From Natronolimnohabitans sp. A-GB9 (GTDB taxonomy: Archaea > Halobacteriota > Halobacteria > Halobacteriales > Natrialbaceae), in NCBI RefSeq assembly GCF_030848565.1, contig NZ_JAVDDV010000002.1, positions 410,567 to 474,566 of the forward strand: a stretch of DNA of 64,000 nt. Direction: 5' to 3'. Under the pieces are notes generated by a model, which searched no databases, had not been told where the DNA came from, and saw only the letters and a list, made by a program, of their open reading frames with translations. The translations under genes were made by a program, and so were the position numbers. Shown in pieces: positions 1 to 10,468 of the stretch (position 1 is its first letter; each line of letters opens with the position of its first letter).

Positions 1-242
1 TCGACGTCCGACTGGTCGCCCTCGAGGGGTTCGGCACGCTTTGCAAGCAGCGTCTCGAGTACGTCGGCGTTCGGTTCGCCGTGAGCGACGTAGTCGTTGA
101 CCTTCGTGATCATCCCCTCGTAGGTGTCGGTTTCGGGGACGAGCGCACAGTGGTTGACGCTGTGGATGTTGAGCATCTCCAGGGTATCCTGGACGTCTTC
201 CTGCCGGTTCACCTCACCGCGTACTTGCACGACTGCACGCAT
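1..242 (-). CDS. rpl30: Ribosomal protein uL30 (partial, 3' end outside window)
   Basis: Large-subunit ribosomal protein of the archaeal spc-type cluster. About 80 N-terminal residues are visible, starting [13 protein letters not shown] and containing the L30 pattern TLEMLNIHSVNHC followed by the VNDYVAHGEPN region. The ATG shares one base with the uS5 stop (TAATG), so it is translationally coupled. The C-terminal half, and presumably uL15 and secY, lie beyond the window edge. Confidence 0.93.
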   Translation of the reverse strand, partial: MRAVVQVRGEVNRQEDVQDTLEMLNIHSVNHCALVPETDTYEGMITKVNDYVAHGEPNADVLETLLAKRAEPLEGDQSDV

Positions 243-898
243 TACTCAGTCACCTCGGCTTCCTCTCGGGTGGCTCGAGACCGTGGATGTCGCGACTGAG
301 AGGCGTTCTCGAGTGCGTTGAACGTCGCCTTCGCGAGATTGACGGTCGTCCGCGTGTTGCCGTGGCTCTTGGTCCAGGCGTTCTCGATGCCGGCCAGTTC
401 GAGCACCGCGCGAACGGTGTCACTGGCGGCGAGTCCCAGCCCTTCGGGGGCGGGGATGACCTCGACCTCGACGGAGCCGGCCTTGCCGGTCGTCTTGCGG
501 GTCAGCGAGTGGGGCCGCTCCGAACGGTCCTCCCACGAACCGGAGCCACGCGGCACCTTGATCATGTTCAGCTTCGCGATACCGATCGCCTTCTGGATGG
601 CGGAGCCAACCTGGTCGTCCCGGCCTTCCGCGTAGCCGACGTAGCCGTCGCGGTTGCCCACGACGACCACACAGCGGAACTTCACGCGGCGTCCGGAGTC
701 GGTCATACGCTGGACCATGTTGATGTCCAGCACTTCGTCGTCCAGTCCGGGGAGGAGTTGGTCGACGATTTCGGGTTCCTTCAGCGGCAGTCCCGAGTTG
801 AGGGCGTCGTCCATCGTGTCGATTTCGCCCTCCTGGACCTTCCGGCCGAGACGGGTGACCGGCTGCCATCCGTCGTCGTTGTAGTCGTTTGCGCTCAT
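242..898 (-). CDS. rps5: Ribosomal protein uS5
   Basis: Small-subunit protein of 218 residues. It has the S5 double-stranded RNA-binding core ([21 protein letters not shown], roughly residues 70-92) and the C-terminal S5 domain ([22 protein letters not shown]). Its start overlaps the uL18 stop by four bases (ATGA). The length and the archaeal-type N-terminus fit the family. It lies in the order uL18-uS5-uL30 usual for archaea. Confidence 0.96.
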   Translation of the reverse strand: MSANDYNDDGWQPVTRLGRKVQEGEIDTMDDALNSGLPLKEPEIVDQLLPGLDDEVLDINMVQRMTDSGRRVKFRCVVVVGNRDGYVGYAEGRDDQVGSAIQKAIGIAKLNMIKVPRGSGSWEDRSERPHSLTRKTTGKAGSVEVEVIPAPEGLGLAASDTVRAVLELAGIENAWTKSHGNTRTTVNLAKATFNALENASQSRHPRSRATREEAEVTE

Positions 899-1443
899 TC
901 GAGAATCGCCTCTCGTACCTCGTCGAAGTGTTCTGGTAGGTCCGTTGCGTCGAACTCACCGCTGTACAGCGGCTCGTCGAGTTGCTCGGCGTACTCGGCG
1001 ATGTGTTCGCCGCGGGTACGCGACCAGTCAGCGAGCACGCTGTCGTTGTGCGGGATCTCGAGACCGGCGTCGATCGCACCCTCCTGGACGGCGAACACCT
1101 TGTTGCCCGGCGTGGCCGTGTTGAGACCGATGTCGAGAACTGCTTCCTCGACGCCGGCCTCGACGGCTCGCGTCCCGGCCAGCAGGCCGGTCAGGTACGC
1201 CGCAGAGATGTTGCTCGTGGGGGCTTCCCAGCCGTACTCCTCGAGATCGCTCGAGTGTGCGCTTGCAAGCGTCTCGTCGCCCTGTGGTCCGGGGGTGATC
1301 AGCTGCGCCGTAGTATGCTTGTTGCTCTTGCGAGCGACGAGGCGGGGCTTGCCCGATTTCAGCAGGCGCAACCTCTGGTGGTAGTCCGTCCGGACCTCGC
1401 GGCGACGACGCATCGGCACCTTGTATCGTGGTCCTGTCGCCAT
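895..1443 (-). CDS. rpl18: Ribosomal protein uL18
   Basis: 5S rRNA-binding large-subunit protein, 182 residues, starting [20 protein letters not shown]. The conserved region around [17 protein letters not shown] and the [10 protein letters not shown] segment are L18 signatures. The ATG overlaps the eL19 stop by one base. The C-terminal extension is acidic, as is normal in halophiles. Confidence 0.96.
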   Translation of the reverse strand: MATGPRYKVPMRRRREVRTDYHQRLRLLKSGKPRLVARKSNKHTTAQLITPGPQGDETLASAHSSDLEEYGWEAPTSNISAAYLTGLLAGTRAVEAGVEEAVLDIGLNTATPGNKVFAVQEGAIDAGLEIPHNDSVLADWSRTRGEHIAEYAEQLDEPLYSGEFDATDLPEHFDEVREAILE

Positions 1444-1892
1444 TATTGGTCACCGTAGTTGTCGTCAATGTAGTTCAACAGGTACCGGACGCTACGGAAC
1501 TCCCCACCGCCAGCTTTCTTGTAGAGCTCGCGGTACTGCTGGGGCGTGAGTTCGCCCTTGTCGCGGAGTTCACGCAGCTTCCGTCGCTGTGCGCGAATCT
1601 TGTTCTGCCACTCTTCCTTTTCGTTCTGGCGTGCGCCCTTCTTGCCGCGGCGCTTGCCTGGTCCCTTCCGGTGACCGTAGGCACGCTTTTTGTTGCGCTC
1701 GCGTGCGCGGCCACGGGAGTTCCCTTTGGCGTCTTCGGCCTGAATGCGACCGTCCTCGACGAGTTCACGGATCTCGTCGCGGGTGATCGCTTCGGCGATG
1801 TCGGCCTGGGCGTCGGGGTCGAGCCAGACGCGGTTCTCGCCGACGTCCAAGACGTCGGCTGCGAGTCGCTTCTGTGCGGAGAGATCAGTCAT
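1443..1892 (-). CDS. rpl19e: Ribosomal protein eL19
   Basis: Archaeal/eukaryotic-type L19e, 149 residues. It begins [18 protein letters not shown], with the typical [21 protein letters not shown] helix region and a basic rRNA-binding segment ([17 protein letters not shown], about residues 75-90). The start lies inside the last codons of eL32 (8-base overlap). Confidence 0.96.
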   Translation of the reverse strand: MTDLSAQKRLAADVLDVGENRVWLDPDAQADIAEAITRDEIRELVEDGRIQAEDAKGNSRGRARERNKKRAYGHRKGPGKRRGKKGARQNEKEEWQNKIRAQRRKLRELRDKGELTPQQYRELYKKAGGGEFRSVRYLLNYIDDNYGDQ

Positions 1893-2598
1893 TGGATTCC
1901 ACCTCGACTTCCTCGTAGGTCGGGTTCAGAACGCGGATACCCTCCTCTTCGGCGACCTCTTCGATCCGTTCACGCTTGCGCGCGCCGACGGCGGAGGCGA
2001 TCCGGACCGCCTCGCGATCGCCGTCGACACCCTCGAGGTCGTCGGTGTTCTCGACGTAGACCTCTTCGAAGCCGCTGGGGTGTTTGCCCCGGACTTCTTC
2101 GGGCGTGCGGAAGCCAGCCGACACCTTCGGACCCTTGCCCTTGATGCCGCGGCGCTGCTTGGACAGCGTTCCGCGTGGACGGCGCCAGGATTCGGGCGTC
2201 CGCTTTTTCTTGTGGTAGTCCTGTCGGTTGAACTGCGGTTTGCCCTCGCTTTTGCGCCGCTCGAGGAGTCGTTCTTCCTCCTCGGTGAGGTCGGGCGTCT
2301 TGTCGACGAGCCCGCGAGGCTGCAGTTCGGTCTCGACGTCTTCGTCCGGTTTCGCTTCTTCCTCGACGCCTTCGTCTTCGATCTCGGCCTCGGTCTCTTC
2401 GGTGACCTCGAGATCGCCGACGTCGGCCTTGATACGAGCCGCGAGCGCGTTACCGACGCCCTCGGCCTCGGCCAGTTCGTCCTGGTCGGCCTCTTTGACG
2501 TCCTCGATGGACTCGAAACCGGCCTCTCGCAGGGCCTCGGCCTTGCTCTCGCCGACGCCGCTGATGTCCTCGAGTTCCTGGGGTTGTTCGTCTGCCAT
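1885..2598 (-). CDS. rpl32e: Ribosomal protein eL32 with N-terminal helix-hairpin-helix extension
   Basis: 237 residues. The C-terminal part (from about residue 120, [21 protein letters not shown]) is the L32e core. The first ~65 residues form a helix-hairpin-helix-like domain ([18 protein letters not shown] and a second hairpin [15 protein letters not shown]), joined by a very acidic linker. Such an N-terminal extension is known in haloarchaeal L32e. It sits three bases downstream of uL6. Confidence 0.95.
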   Translation of the reverse strand: MADEQPQELEDISGVGESKAEALREAGFESIEDVKEADQDELAEAEGVGNALAARIKADVGDLEVTEETEAEIEDEGVEEEAKPDEDVETELQPRGLVDKTPDLTEEEERLLERRKSEGKPQFNRQDYHKKKRTPESWRRPRGTLSKQRRGIKGKGPKVSAGFRTPEEVRGKHPSGFEEVYVENTDDLEGVDGDREAVRIASAVGARKRERIEEVAEEEGIRVLNPTYEEVEVESND

Positions 2599-2601
2599 CT
2601 A

Positions 2602-3135
2602 TCAGGCACCTCCAGTCGCGGGTTTCTCGGTGATGTAGACTCCGTCCTGGAAGACGCGGGTGTCCTTGCCGCTGACGCGTGTCAGCTGCTCGATGTCGGC
2701 TGCCGTCTGACCGACGTCCTCCTTGTCCGGACCGGAGAGGACGACGACCTCGTCGTCGACGGAGACTTCGGTGTCACCATGGATGTTCGTACGTCGCTCT
2801 GCCTTTTCGCCGAGGAAGTTCTCGATGACGACTTCGTCGCCTTCCGCGCGGACCTGCATCGGGAAGTGAGAGTAGAAGACTTCCATCTTGTACTCCCAGC
2901 CCTCGGTCACGCCGTGGAAAGCGTTGGTGAGGTGGCTCTCGAACGTGCCAACGGTCGCGTTCGTCTTCGCGTCCTCGTTGTCACTTTCGATTACCACGCT
3001 GTCGTCCTCAACCTCGACGGTCACGTCGGGATACCAGAGGCGGCGGGTGACGCTGCCTTCCGGACCGTCGACGGTCACGTCAAGGTGGTCTTTCTCGACG
3101 GTTACGTTGTCAGGGATGTCCAGTTCGACTCGCAT
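2602..3135 (-). CDS. rpl6: Ribosomal protein uL6
   Basis: 177-residue large-subunit protein. The start at MRVELDIPDNVTVEKDHLDV was chosen because it matches the family N-terminus and lies two bases after the uS8 stop; a longer in-frame extension would run through uS8 out of frame and is not credible. L6 features seen: VTVDGPEGSVTR, and the C-terminal GQTAADIEQLTRVSGKDTRVFQDG motif. Confidence 0.95.
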   Translation of the reverse strand: MRVELDIPDNVTVEKDHLDVTVDGPEGSVTRRLWYPDVTVEVEDDSVVIESDNEDAKTNATVGTFESHLTNAFHGVTEGWEYKMEVFYSHFPMQVRAEGDEVVIENFLGEKAERRTNIHGDTEVSVDDEVVVLSGPDKEDVGQTAADIEQLTRVSGKDTRVFQDGVYITEKPATGGA

Positions 3136-3137
3136 TG

Positions 3138-3530
3138 TTAGTAGACGTATGCGATCACCTGGCCACCGATCCCCTGCTGGCGCGCCTCGTAGTGGCTCAT
3201 GATGCCACTGCTCGTCGTGACGACGAGCGCACCGAAGTCCCGAGCGGGGAGATAGCGCTTCTCCCACTTCTCGAACTCATCGGCACTGACGCTGTAGCGG
3301 GGCTTGACGGGGCCACACTCGTTGATCGCTCCTTTCAGTTCGACCTCGAACTGACCGGCTTTGCCGTCGTCGACGAACTCGAAGCCGTCGATGTACCCGC
3401 GGTCGTAGAAGACCTCGAGTACGCTGCCGATCTCGTTCGAGGCGGGCGTTACCTCGTGGCTCAGTTTCCCGACGCTCTCGGCGTTGTCGAGCCCCGAGAG
3501 CGCGTTGCTGAGTGGATCGTTTCCTGTCAT
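3138..3530 (-). CDS. rps8: Ribosomal protein uS8
   Basis: 130 residues, starting [18 protein letters not shown]. The conserved S8 C-terminal part ([21 protein letters not shown]) is clear. The ATG at 3530 lies one base after the uS14 stop; the frame is open further upstream, but that extension overlaps uS14 and lacks family similarity. Confidence 0.95.
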   Translation of the reverse strand: MTGNDPLSNALSGLDNAESVGKLSHEVTPASNEIGSVLEVFYDRGYIDGFEFVDDGKAGQFEVELKGAINECGPVKPRYSVSADEFEKWEKRYLPARDFGALVVTTSSGIMSHYEARQQGIGGQVIAYVY

Positions 3531-3531
3531 G

Positions 3532-3726
3532 TTATCGGTACTTCTTGAATCCCATATCGCGGGCGATCTCACGGAAGCACTGGCGACAGAGGTTGATGTC
3601 GTATTTGCCGACGAGACCCTGCTTGCGGCCACAGCGCTGGCACTCCTCGATCTGGCCGGTACGCTTTGCCGCGTGCTCTCCCGTGCGCTCGCTTTCTACG
3701 TCGCTTTCGGTTTCGCTTTCACTCAT
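3532..3726 (-). CDS. rps14: Ribosomal protein uS14 (zinc-binding form)
   Basis: 64 residues. Two CxxC pairs (CQRC about residue 29 and CRQC about residue 47) define the zinc-binding archaeal S14, followed by the conserved end [14 protein letters not shown]. The N-terminus is a serine/glutamate-rich extension typical of haloarchaea. Its start overlaps the uL5 end by eight bases. Confidence 0.95.
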   Translation of the reverse strand: MSESETESDVESERTGEHAAKRTGQIEECQRCGRKQGLVGKYDINLCRQCFREIARDMGFKKYR

Positions 3727-4255
3727 CGTCTGCCTCCTCGACGGTCACGTCGAAGTTGGCCTCGAGGAACCCGATAGCGTCCTCGGGCGTGAGGCGGTGT
3801 TTCGACGGGATCGAGCGGGTGGCTTTGTCGCGTTTCGCGACGCGATAGCCCGGACGCACCAGGTTGACGGTGACGTCCAGCCCGTAGATCCCGACGTTCG
3901 GGTCGTACTCCTGGCTTGGGAACTCGGTGTGTTCCTCGACGCCGAAGCTGAAGTTGCCCGTATCGTCGAACTGGGTTGCCGAAATATCGGCAAGCGGGAG
4001 GGCCTTCTCGAGGAAGTCGTACGCGTCTTCGCCCCGAAGGGTAACCTTCGCACCGATCGGATCTCCCTGGCGGATACCGAAATCGGGTTCGGTACGTTTG
4101 GCCTGGGTACGGACGCTTTCCTGTTCGGTGACCTCCTCGATGATGTCCTCGGCCTTGCCGAGTTCGCGACCACCCTGACCGACGCCCATGTGGACGACGA
4201 CCTTCTCGACGCGCGGTTCGCGCATCTCGTGGAAGTCGGCTTCAGCCTCGCTCAT
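3719..4255 (-). CDS. rpl5: Ribosomal protein uL5
   Basis: 178-residue 5S rRNA-binding protein. The motifs [20 protein letters not shown] near the N-terminus and [19 protein letters not shown] in the middle are characteristic of archaeal L5. It overlaps the eS4 stop by four bases. Confidence 0.95.
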   Translation of the reverse strand: MSEAEADFHEMREPRVEKVVVHMGVGQGGRELGKAEDIIEEVTEQESVRTQAKRTEPDFGIRQGDPIGAKVTLRGEDAYDFLEKALPLADISATQFDDTGNFSFGVEEHTEFPSQEYDPNVGIYGLDVTVNLVRPGYRVAKRDKATRSIPSKHRLTPEDAIGFLEANFDVTVEEADDE

Positions 4256-4953
4256 TCGTCATCACCCGTGAAGTTCTCGTCGATCACGACGACGTACTCT
4301 TCGACGGTCTCGAAGCCACCGTCGTCGGTGTCGACGCCGACGGTGTTCGAGCCACTGCCCGGCGTGACGTCGATCGCGTCGATCTCGCCGATCTTGCCAC
4401 CGTGGTTGCCACGGATAGCCGTCACGAGCGCGCCCTCTTCGTAGGGGAAGTGGGCGACAATCGATTTGTCGTCGTTGTCGATGACGATCGAGTCGTTCGT
4501 CTCGTACCCGCTGTCGTCGTCGATGAGGACGTTCGTGCCGTCGTGTAGCGTGAGCTGCGTCTGGCCGCCGGGGACCTGCTGTTTGCCCTCGATCTTGCCC
4601 AGTCGGCTCTGGGCAGCGTCCTCGTCGATCTCGGTCAGCGCGAGCCGACCGCCCTCGTCGGGGAAGACGCGGTAGTACTCCCCTCGACCGGGGAACGCGA
4701 GGATGTCGAAGATACCGATCGGGCGCTTCTCGTCGTTGATCGCTTGTCCGTTGACGAGGATCGCGTCCTCGGAAAGCGCGTATCGGGCTTCCTTCTTCGA
4801 GTCGACGTAGCCGAGCACGTCCCGCAGCAGGACGACGAGGGGAACACCCTCCTCACCGTGCGGGCCGGCACCGGCCTTGACCGTGAACGTGTCGGTCTTG
4901 CGCTCGACCGGCCAGGACTTCGGTACTGAGAGTCGTTTCTGGTGTTTCGTCAT
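4252..4953 (-). CDS. rps4e: Ribosomal protein eS4
   Basis: Archaeal/eukaryotic S4e, 233 residues, starting [20 protein letters not shown]. It contains an S4-like RNA-binding segment ([20 protein letters not shown] equivalent, residues ~65-85) and a C-terminal KOW-like segment with [17 protein letters not shown] overlap with uL24. Confidence 0.96.
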   Translation of the reverse strand: MTKHQKRLSVPKSWPVERKTDTFTVKAGAGPHGEEGVPLVVLLRDVLGYVDSKKEARYALSEDAILVNGQAINDEKRPIGIFDILAFPGRGEYYRVFPDEGGRLALTEIDEDAAQSRLGKIEGKQQVPGGQTQLTLHDGTNVLIDDDSGYETNDSIVIDNDDKSIVAHFPYEEGALVTAIRGNHGGKIGEIDAIDVTPGSGSNTVGVDTDDGGFETVEEYVVVIDENFTGDDE

Positions 4954-5321
4954 TCGCTATCACCTTCGTCGCTGTCGCCTTCGAGGCGAGCCTCGCGACG
5001 CTCGTCCTCTAAGTCGAGCTCCGTGATGCGGACGTTCGATGGGTCGAGCGGTCGCGGCACTTCCTCGCCGTCGGCCGTCTCGACGGTGACGTCTTCGACG
5101 TGGATGACGCCGTCCTCGAGGATGGCACGAACGACTTCGCCTTCCTCGCCGGCGTGGTCGCCACGCATGATCTCGACGGTGTCGCCCGCGTTGACGCGGG
5201 TCCGACGGGTGTCGTACTCCTCGCGGAGCTCGTCGGACAGCGTCGCGTGGAGCTGTTTCTGCCGCTTGTGTAGCGGCGCTCGCTCCGTCTGCGTTCGCTG
5301 TTTGTGTGGTTGCTTGCTCAT
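4950..5321 (-). CDS. rpl24: Ribosomal protein uL24
   Basis: 123 residues. It has a basic N-terminus ([21 protein letters not shown]), the KOW motif [19 protein letters not shown] around residues 45-63, and an acidic halophilic tail. It begins four bases after the uL14 stop. Confidence 0.95.
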   Translation of the reverse strand: MSKQPHKQRTQTERAPLHKRQKQLHATLSDELREEYDTRRTRVNAGDTVEIMRGDHAGEEGEVVRAILEDGVIHVEDVTVETADGEEVPRPLDPSNVRITELDLEDERREARLEGDSDEGDSE

Positions 5322-5325
5322 GGTT

Positions 5326-5724
5326 CTATACGATCATCGTCGCCGTAGAGGCGATCGCTCCGAATCGTTCTGCGACCTCGCGGGCGATCGGTCCTTTGAT
5401 CTCCGTCCCGCGGGGCTCCTCGTTCTCGTCGATGATGACCGCCGCGTTGTCCTCGAACTTCAGGCGCGTACCGTCGGGCCGGCGGATCGATTTCCGCTGG
5501 CGGACGACGACGGCCTCGAGGACCTGGCGACGCATCTCGGGGGTCCCTTTCGTGACCGAGACGGTCACCTTGTCACCGATCCCCGCCTTCGGCTGGCGGT
5601 TCTTGGTGCCCTGGTAGCCCGAGACGCTGAGGATCTTCAGCTCACGCGCGCCGGTGTTGTCGGCACACGTGACCAGCGAGCCCTTCTTTAGGCCCTGGGT
5701 GACGTCGGCTTTCATCGCCTCCAT
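5326..5724 (-). CDS. rpl14: Ribosomal protein uL14
   Basis: 132 residues. Family motifs: [19 protein letters not shown], then [21 protein letters not shown] sequence, and [18 protein letters not shown]. The ATG at 5724 shares its A with the uS17 TGA; an in-frame GTG one codon upstream is less likely. It is among the most conserved proteins of the cluster. Confidence 0.96.
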   Translation of the reverse strand: MEAMKADVTQGLKKGSLVTCADNTGARELKILSVSGYQGTKNRQPKAGIGDKVTVSVTKGTPEMRRQVLEAVVVRQRKSIRRPDGTRLKFEDNAAVIIDENEEPRGTEIKGPIAREVAERFGAIASTATMIV

Positions 5725-6161
5725 CACTGATCACCCTCTTCTTCGGCCGCAGTGAGGTCCTCGTCGGAGAGCTCCGGCTCAGGCTCTGCCTGACCCGTGA
5801 GCTCGGCGACGTCCTCTGCGGTGGCTTCTTCGGTTACTTCGACGACCACGTGCGATTTGGTCTTCGACAGTGGTCGGGTCTCTGCGATCTTGACCGTGTC
5901 ACCGACCGAGAGCGGCTCGAGCACGCCCGGCACGTGGGCCGGAATGCGCGAGCGTCGTTTCATGTAGCGGTCGTATTTCGGAACCGCTACGTCGTACTCT
6001 CGCTCGACGACTACGGTCTTGTCCATGTCCGTCGAGACGACCTGCCCTTCGAGGATCTGCCCTCGAACGGGAAGCTCGCCGTAGAACGGACACTTCTCGT
6101 AGTCGTATTCCTCCGGGTTTTCCGGTTCCGGAGGGGTTTCAACGTCTAGTCCTATTGCCAT
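5724..6161 (-). CDS. rps17: Ribosomal protein uS17
   Basis: 145 residues, longer than bacterial S17. It starts [20 protein letters not shown] with archaeal-type sequence [19 protein letters not shown], then the S17 core [15 protein letters not shown] and [21 protein letters not shown]. The first ten bases overlap the end of the RNase P protein gene, so the two are co-translated. Confidence 0.95.
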   Translation of the reverse strand: MAIGLDVETPPEPENPEEYDYEKCPFYGELPVRGQILEGQVVSTDMDKTVVVEREYDVAVPKYDRYMKRRSRIPAHVPGVLEPLSVGDTVKIAETRPLSKTKSHVVVEVTEEATAEDVAELTGQAEPEPELSDEDLTAAEEEGDQ

Positions 6162-6661
6162 GGTGAATCACCGTTCGTTTCAGTTCGTCGGGCGGGTCGT
6201 GAGAGCAGCCGCGATCCATCGACCGTAACGTAGGCCACGTCCTCGCCAGCGGCGTGACAGCGATCCCGTGTGGAATCGTCGCCACGACAGTTGGCGGTAT
6301 CTCCGCCAACTCGGTCCTCCTGACCGTTTCCGGCCGCGGAGGGTTTGGTGTCGGCCAGTTTGGACGCGGTCCCCGACTCCTTGGCGGAGTCGGCGGCGTC
6401 ATCTGTGATCGCGAACTCGAACGTCGAGCCCGATTTCGGCACCATCACCACCCGAGACTCGCCGTCGTCACGCTCGGCGGTCACACCGCCTCGCCAACGT
6501 TCCGCCTCCGGCGGAACGCAAACCTCTATCGAGAGCGTGTTGGTCGTCTCGATGACGACCCGCCCTTCGAGGCCCTCCCGCGAGGGGTCGTCGCTCTCGA
6601 CGACCCGGACGGGAAGCCCGTTGAGTTCGTGTCGTGGCAGAGTTTCGGGTGTCAGTGCCAT
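6152..6661 (-). CDS. rnp1: Ribonuclease P protein component 1 (Rpp29/Pop4 family)
   Basis: Protein subunit of archaeal RNase P, which removes tRNA 5' leaders. The core is seen as [16 protein letters not shown] and [16 protein letters not shown] near the N-terminus and [18 protein letters not shown] at the C-terminus. At 169 residues it is longer than most Rnp1; about 50 low-complexity residues (roughly 90-142, with AADSAKESG and [11 protein letters not shown]) separate the two conserved parts. Its location between uL29 and uS17 is the usual archaeal one. Confidence 0.9.
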   Translation of the reverse strand: MALTPETLPRHELNGLPVRVVESDDPSREGLEGRVVIETTNTLSIEVCVPPEAERWRGGVTAERDDGESRVVMVPKSGSTFEFAITDDAADSAKESGTASKLADTKPSAAGNGQEDRVGGDTANCRGDDSTRDRCHAAGEDVAYVTVDGSRLLSRPARRTETNGDSPWQ

Positions 6662-6668
6662 TTGTGTG

Positions 6669-6890
6669 TTATGCTTCGTCTTCGTCTTCGAGGTCGCCCT
6701 CTTCGCGCTGGATCGTCTTGATCCGCGCGATGGTGCGACTCAGTTCGCCGATACGGCCCGGGTTCTCCGGGGCCCCACCGGCGGCCAGGACGGACTTCTG
6801 GTTGAGCAGTTCCGTCTCGAGTTCCTCGAGTTCTTCCTGCCGTTCGGCAGGCGTCATGTCGCGGATTTCTTCGACGTGGAGAATAGCCAT
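6669..6890 (-). CDS. rpl29: Ribosomal protein uL29
   Basis: 73-residue helical protein. [20 protein letters not shown] followed by [20 protein letters not shown] matches the two-helix L29 fold. The start at [11 protein letters not shown] overlaps the uS3 stop by one base. A short acidic tail is present. Confidence 0.95.
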   Translation of the reverse strand: MAILHVEEIRDMTPAERQEELEELETELLNQKSVLAAGGAPENPGRIGELSRTIARIKTIQREEGDLEDEDEA

Positions 6891-7831
6891 CAGGCGTCAC
6901 CTCCTTCGTCTCCGTCTTCGTCTTCCTCGTCCATCTCAGCCATCAGCTCTTCGGCTTCGGCCTCGACGTCTTCCTCGAGTTCGTCTAGGTCCTCTTCGAT
7001 CGGCGACTCGTCGGGAATCTCGACTTCTTCCTCGTCTTCGCCGGCGACCTCTTCCTCGATGACTTCCTCGACGGCCTCTTCGTCGACTTCGGGCTCGGGC
7101 TCGACGGCGTCCTCGGCAGGTGCCTCGGCACCTTCCGCGGTTGCCTCGGCCTCCTGGGGTTCGCCTTCGAGCAGTTCCTCGACGCCCTCGGCCTCGTTGG
7201 CCTCGACGGCCTCGGGGACGAGTTCTTCGGGATCGACGTCCTCCTGGATCTCGAAGTCGTCGGGGAGTTCGGCACCCGGCGGGATGATCTTGACGTCGAC
7301 GCCGATGGTACCGAGTTTCATCACTGCGACGCCCTGACCGTGGTCGACGACCTCTTCGGCGGGTTCGCCGTTGTGTTTGATGTAGCCACGGTTGAACTTC
7401 TCGACGCGCGATCGAGCGCCGGTGACCTTCCCGGAGAGGACGATCTCGGCGCCGAGTGCGCCGGCTTCCATGATCCGGTCGATCGTCGTGTGACCGGCTT
7501 TCCGGAAGTACCAGCCACGCTCGAGTGCGTTGGCCAGTCGATCGGCGACGATCCGTGCGTTGAGGTCGGGTTCCTCGACCTCCTGGACGTCGATCTGTGG
7601 GTCCTCGAGGTCGAACTGCTCCTCGAGAGCCGTCGTGATCTTTCGGATGTTCTCGCCGCCTTTACCGATGACCATCCCCGGCTTCTCGGCCTTGAGGACG
7701 ATCTGGGTGCCCATCGGCGTCTTGGCGACGTCCATACCACCGTAGCCTGCGCGGCCGAGCTCTTCCTGGAAGAACTCGTCGATCTGGGACCGCTGCAGGC
7801 CGTTTTCGATGAATTGTTGTTCGTCAGCCAT
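6890..7831 (-). CDS. rps3: Ribosomal protein uS3 with long acidic C-terminal tail
   Basis: 313 residues. The N-terminal KH domain carries [15 protein letters not shown] (about residues 52-66), and the S3 C-terminal domain includes [26 protein letters not shown] sequence around residues 135-160. From about residue 200 to the end the protein is almost entirely Glu/Asp/Ala, a halophile-specific tail of over 100 residues. Start overlaps the uL22 stop by one base. Confidence 0.96.
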   Translation of the reverse strand: MADEQQFIENGLQRSQIDEFFQEELGRAGYGGMDVAKTPMGTQIVLKAEKPGMVIGKGGENIRKITTALEEQFDLEDPQIDVQEVEEPDLNARIVADRLANALERGWYFRKAGHTTIDRIMEAGALGAEIVLSGKVTGARSRVEKFNRGYIKHNGEPAEEVVDHGQGVAVMKLGTIGVDVKIIPPGAELPDDFEIQEDVDPEELVPEAVEANEAEGVEELLEGEPQEAEATAEGAEAPAEDAVEPEPEVDEEAVEEVIEEEVAGEDEEEVEIPDESPIEEDLDELEEDVEAEAEELMAEMDEEDEDGDEGGDA

Positions 7832-8310
7832 TAGTTTTCACCCTCCTCGTCCTCGTCGACTTCTTCGACGATGATTTCGACGTCGACCTCCGGCGTGTTC
7901 CACGCCGATGCACGCCCCATCGCGCGGGGCTTGCGGCCGACCGACTCGCCGACCTTGTGGGCGGCGACGTGGACGATTTCCATCGACGCGCCGTCGAATC
8001 CCTGGTTGTCGGCGTTGGCCTCGACGTTCTCGAGCAGGTCGAGGAACTCCCCCGAGACCTTCTCGGGGTACTTGCCGGCGTCCCAGCCGTCGATATCCGA
8101 GCGGTGGCCGGCGCCCGTGTTGTGGGACTTGAACGGAACCGACTGCTCTTCGTCGATGACGTCCTGGAGGTACGCCTGGGCCTCCTCGACGGTACGACCC
8201 TTGATCGCGCGTGCGACCTCCTTGCTGTGCTTGTGGCTCATGTGACGCTCCCGGAGCATCGCTTTCGCGGTCGTGTCCGGATCCGCGTCGACTGAGTAGT
8301 TGATTCCCAT
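7831..8310 (-). CDS. rpl22: Ribosomal protein uL22
   Basis: 159 residues, beginning [20 protein letters not shown]. The archaeal L22 motif [20 protein letters not shown] and the C-terminal [21 protein letters not shown], which forms the exit-tunnel hairpin region, are both present. Confidence 0.96.
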   Translation of the reverse strand: MGINYSVDADPDTTAKAMLRERHMSHKHSKEVARAIKGRTVEEAQAYLQDVIDEEQSVPFKSHNTGAGHRSDIDGWDAGKYPEKVSGEFLDLLENVEANADNQGFDGASMEIVHVAAHKVGESVGRKPRAMGRASAWNTPEVDVEIIVEEVDEDEEGEN

Positions 8311-8317
8311 GCGTGAA

Positions 8318-8740
8318 TCACTTCAGTGGGACGAACTTCGAGGAGCGAGTCGCGCCGATACCTGCCTGTCCGTGCTCGACGGACGTGCGGGTCAGCTGGA
8401 ACTCGCCGAGATAGTGTCCGATCATCTCGGGTTCGATACGGACGCGCTCGAACGACTGGCCGGTGTAGACCTCGAAGGTCAGTCCGACGAACTCCGGCAG
8501 GATCGGCATATCCCGCAGATGCGTTCGGATCGGCGCGTTCGCAGTCTCCTCTTCGTCTTTCTCGCGGGCCTCCTCGAGCAGCTTCTGCTTCTCGACGGAG
8601 AGACCGCGTTCGATACTTCGCCGCTGGCGAGCGGGTAGCAGTTCCGCGACTTCCTCGAGCTCCATGTCCTGCAGCTCGTCGAGCGTGTGGCCGCGGTAGG
8701 TGAACTCACCTTCACGGCCGGTTCTGTACTCCTGACTCAT
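8318..8740 (-). CDS. rps19: Ribosomal protein uS19
   Basis: 140 residues. It has an archaeal N-terminal extension ([23 protein letters not shown]) and the S19 core [21 protein letters not shown], ending with [20 protein letters not shown]. It overlaps the uL2 stop by four bases. Confidence 0.96.
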   Translation of the reverse strand: MSQEYRTGREGEFTYRGHTLDELQDMELEEVAELLPARQRRSIERGLSVEKQKLLEEAREKDEEETANAPIRTHLRDMPILPEFVGLTFEVYTGQSFERVRIEPEMIGHYLGEFQLTRTSVEHGQAGIGATRSSKFVPLK

Positions 8741-9459
8741 TTGTTTCCACCTCGGCCGGTACGACGCGAGGAGATGTCACCCACCTTCCGTCCCGGCGGG
8801 GCGTCCCGCGAGACGGACTTGGGTTTGCCGGGGTGCTGTCGGCCGCCGCCACCGAAGGGGTGGTCGACGGCGTTCATCGCGACACCGCGGACGCGGGGCC
8901 ACTTGCCACCACGGGCTTTCATTTTGTGGTGTTTGTTCCCTGCCTTGACCATCGGCTTCTCCGTGCGACCGCCACCGGCGACGACGCCGATGGTGGCACG
9001 ACACTGCGGGTCGAGGCGCTTGACTTCACCGCTTGGCAGCTGAACGACCGCGGCGTTGCGGTCGTGAGTGATCAGGTCCGCGTTGACACCGGAGGCACGG
9101 GCGAACTTACCGCCGTCGCCCGGGTTGGCCTCGATGTTACAGACCGGAACCCCTTCCGGAATTTCAGCAAGCGGCAGCGTGTTGCCCGGCTTGATCTCGG
9201 CCGAGACGCCGACCTGGATCTCTTCGCCGACGCTGACGCCTTCGGGTGCGAGGACGAGACGCTGTTCGCCGTCCTCGAACTCGATGGCCGCGACAGGTGC
9301 CGATCGGGCCGGGTCGTGTTCGATGTCGACGACCGTCCCGCGGACGACGTCGTCGTCCTCGGCCTTTTTGTGGTCGAGCTTCGCTTTGTATCGGTGCGAC
9401 GGGGCACGGAACGTGGAGGTCCCGCGTCCGCGTCGTTGTCCGAGAATGCGTCGTCCCAT
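8737..9459 (-). CDS. rpl2: Ribosomal protein uL2
   Basis: 240 residues. Starts [20 protein letters not shown]; central [19 protein letters not shown]; and the highly conserved C-terminal segment [21 protein letters not shown], which includes the histidine near the peptidyl-transferase centre. Archaeal-type length. Two bases separate it from uL23. Confidence 0.97.
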   Translation of the reverse strand: MGRRILGQRRGRGTSTFRAPSHRYKAKLDHKKAEDDDVVRGTVVDIEHDPARSAPVAAIEFEDGEQRLVLAPEGVSVGEEIQVGVSAEIKPGNTLPLAEIPEGVPVCNIEANPGDGGKFARASGVNADLITHDRNAAVVQLPSGEVKRLDPQCRATIGVVAGGGRTEKPMVKAGNKHHKMKARGGKWPRVRGVAMNAVDHPFGGGGRQHPGKPKSVSRDAPPGRKVGDISSRRTGRGGNK

Positions 9460-9461
9460 CG

Positions 9462-9716
9462 TTAGAACACCCCGATTCGCGAGGCGACTTCCTGTGCGTC
9501 GTCGTCCTCGGAGAGTTTGACGACTGCTTTCTTCTTGCCGTTCATCGTGACCTGTGTGTTGATGTCGTCGACCGTGACCTCGAAGCGCTCTTCGACGACG
9601 TCACTGATCTCCGGCTTGGTGGCGTCGGGGTTGACGACGAACTGGAGCTTGTTCTCGAAGTCCATGTCGTTCATCGCCTTCTCCGTGACCAGCGGGTGTT
9701 CGATGATCGAACTCAT
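9462..9716 (-). CDS. rpl23: Ribosomal protein uL23
   Basis: 84 residues. It begins MSSIIEHPLVTEKAMNDMD, a clear L23 N-terminus, and has the DVVEERFEVTVDDINTQVT segment. It overlaps the uL4 stop by four bases. Located at the nascent-chain exit of the ribosome. Confidence 0.95.
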   Translation of the reverse strand: MSSIIEHPLVTEKAMNDMDFENKLQFVVNPDATKPEISDVVEERFEVTVDDINTQVTMNGKKKAVVKLSEDDDAQEVASRIGVF

Positions 9717-10465
9717 CGGTCTGCCACCTCCTCGAGTGCGCTTTCGGTCCAGACGGTCAGTCGACCCGGCTGTGCGCCGGGTGCGAGTTCTTCTGCGTTG
9801 ACCTCCGCAGCGGTCGTCACGTCGGCTCCAGCGAGGTTCCGGGCCGCACGGGACGGACCGGACTCGCTCGAGGTGACGAACAGGATCGACTTGGGCTCTT
9901 GGTACTTCCGACCGCGGGTCTTTCCGCGACCCGAGCGGACGTTGCGGCCCTCGTCGGCGCGTTCGATGTCTTCGTCGAGACCAGCGGCCTCGAGGAAGGA
10001 GACGACTTCCTTCGTCTTCTTCAGCTCCTCGAACTCGTCGGAGACGACGACCGGAAGCTCGGCGTCGTCGTCGAACGCGTGTCCGCGCTCAGCGACGAGT
10101 TCGGCATCGGTTGTCGCGGCGATGGCGCTGCGGATTGCCAGTTTCTTCTCTTTCGTGTTGATCGATTCGGACCAGTCCTTCTCGGCCTTTGGCGGGTGGG
10201 CCTTTCGTCCCTTGACGGTCTGGGGAACGCGTCGACCGCGTCCCTCCTGTCGTGGAACGTGGGCCATCCCGCGGCCGCTGCCGAACGATTCGGCCGGCGT
10301 ACGGAGGCCGGCGAACTCGTCGGCACCGTAGTCCTGTTTCCGGTTTGCCTGGGCGACGCGAACGGCGCGGGCGATCAGGTCCGGGCGGTACTGGGTCTCG
10401 AAGACCGCCGGGAGCGTAACCGAGCCCGCGTCGTCGCCGTCCAGGTCTCGTACTGTTGCGTCCAT
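9713..10465 (-). CDS. rpl4: Ribosomal protein uL4
   Basis: 250 residues, beginning MDATVRDLDGDDAGSVTLPA. Key segment: RSDLIARAVRVAQANRKQ-like helix and the tunnel loop GRGMAHVPRQEGRGRRVPQTV around residues 65-90, followed by GRKAHPPKAEKDWSESINTKE, characteristic of archaeal/eukaryotic L4. Three bases separate it from uL3. Confidence 0.96.
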   Translation of the reverse strand: MDATVRDLDGDDAGSVTLPAVFETQYRPDLIARAVRVAQANRKQDYGADEFAGLRTPAESFGSGRGMAHVPRQEGRGRRVPQTVKGRKAHPPKAEKDWSESINTKEKKLAIRSAIAATTDAELVAERGHAFDDDAELPVVVSDEFEELKKTKEVVSFLEAAGLDEDIERADEGRNVRSGRGKTRGRKYQEPKSILFVTSSESGPSRAARNLAGADVTTAAEVNAEELAPGAQPGRLTVWTESALEEVADR

Positions 10466-10468
10466 GAT

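Noticed and set aside
287..3141. Long plus-strand open frames (365 and 465 codons) across the ribosomal genes
   Set aside because: They are antisense shadows of uS5, uL18, eL19, eL32 and uL6, created by the high GC content and Asp/Glu-rich codons; no family motifs.
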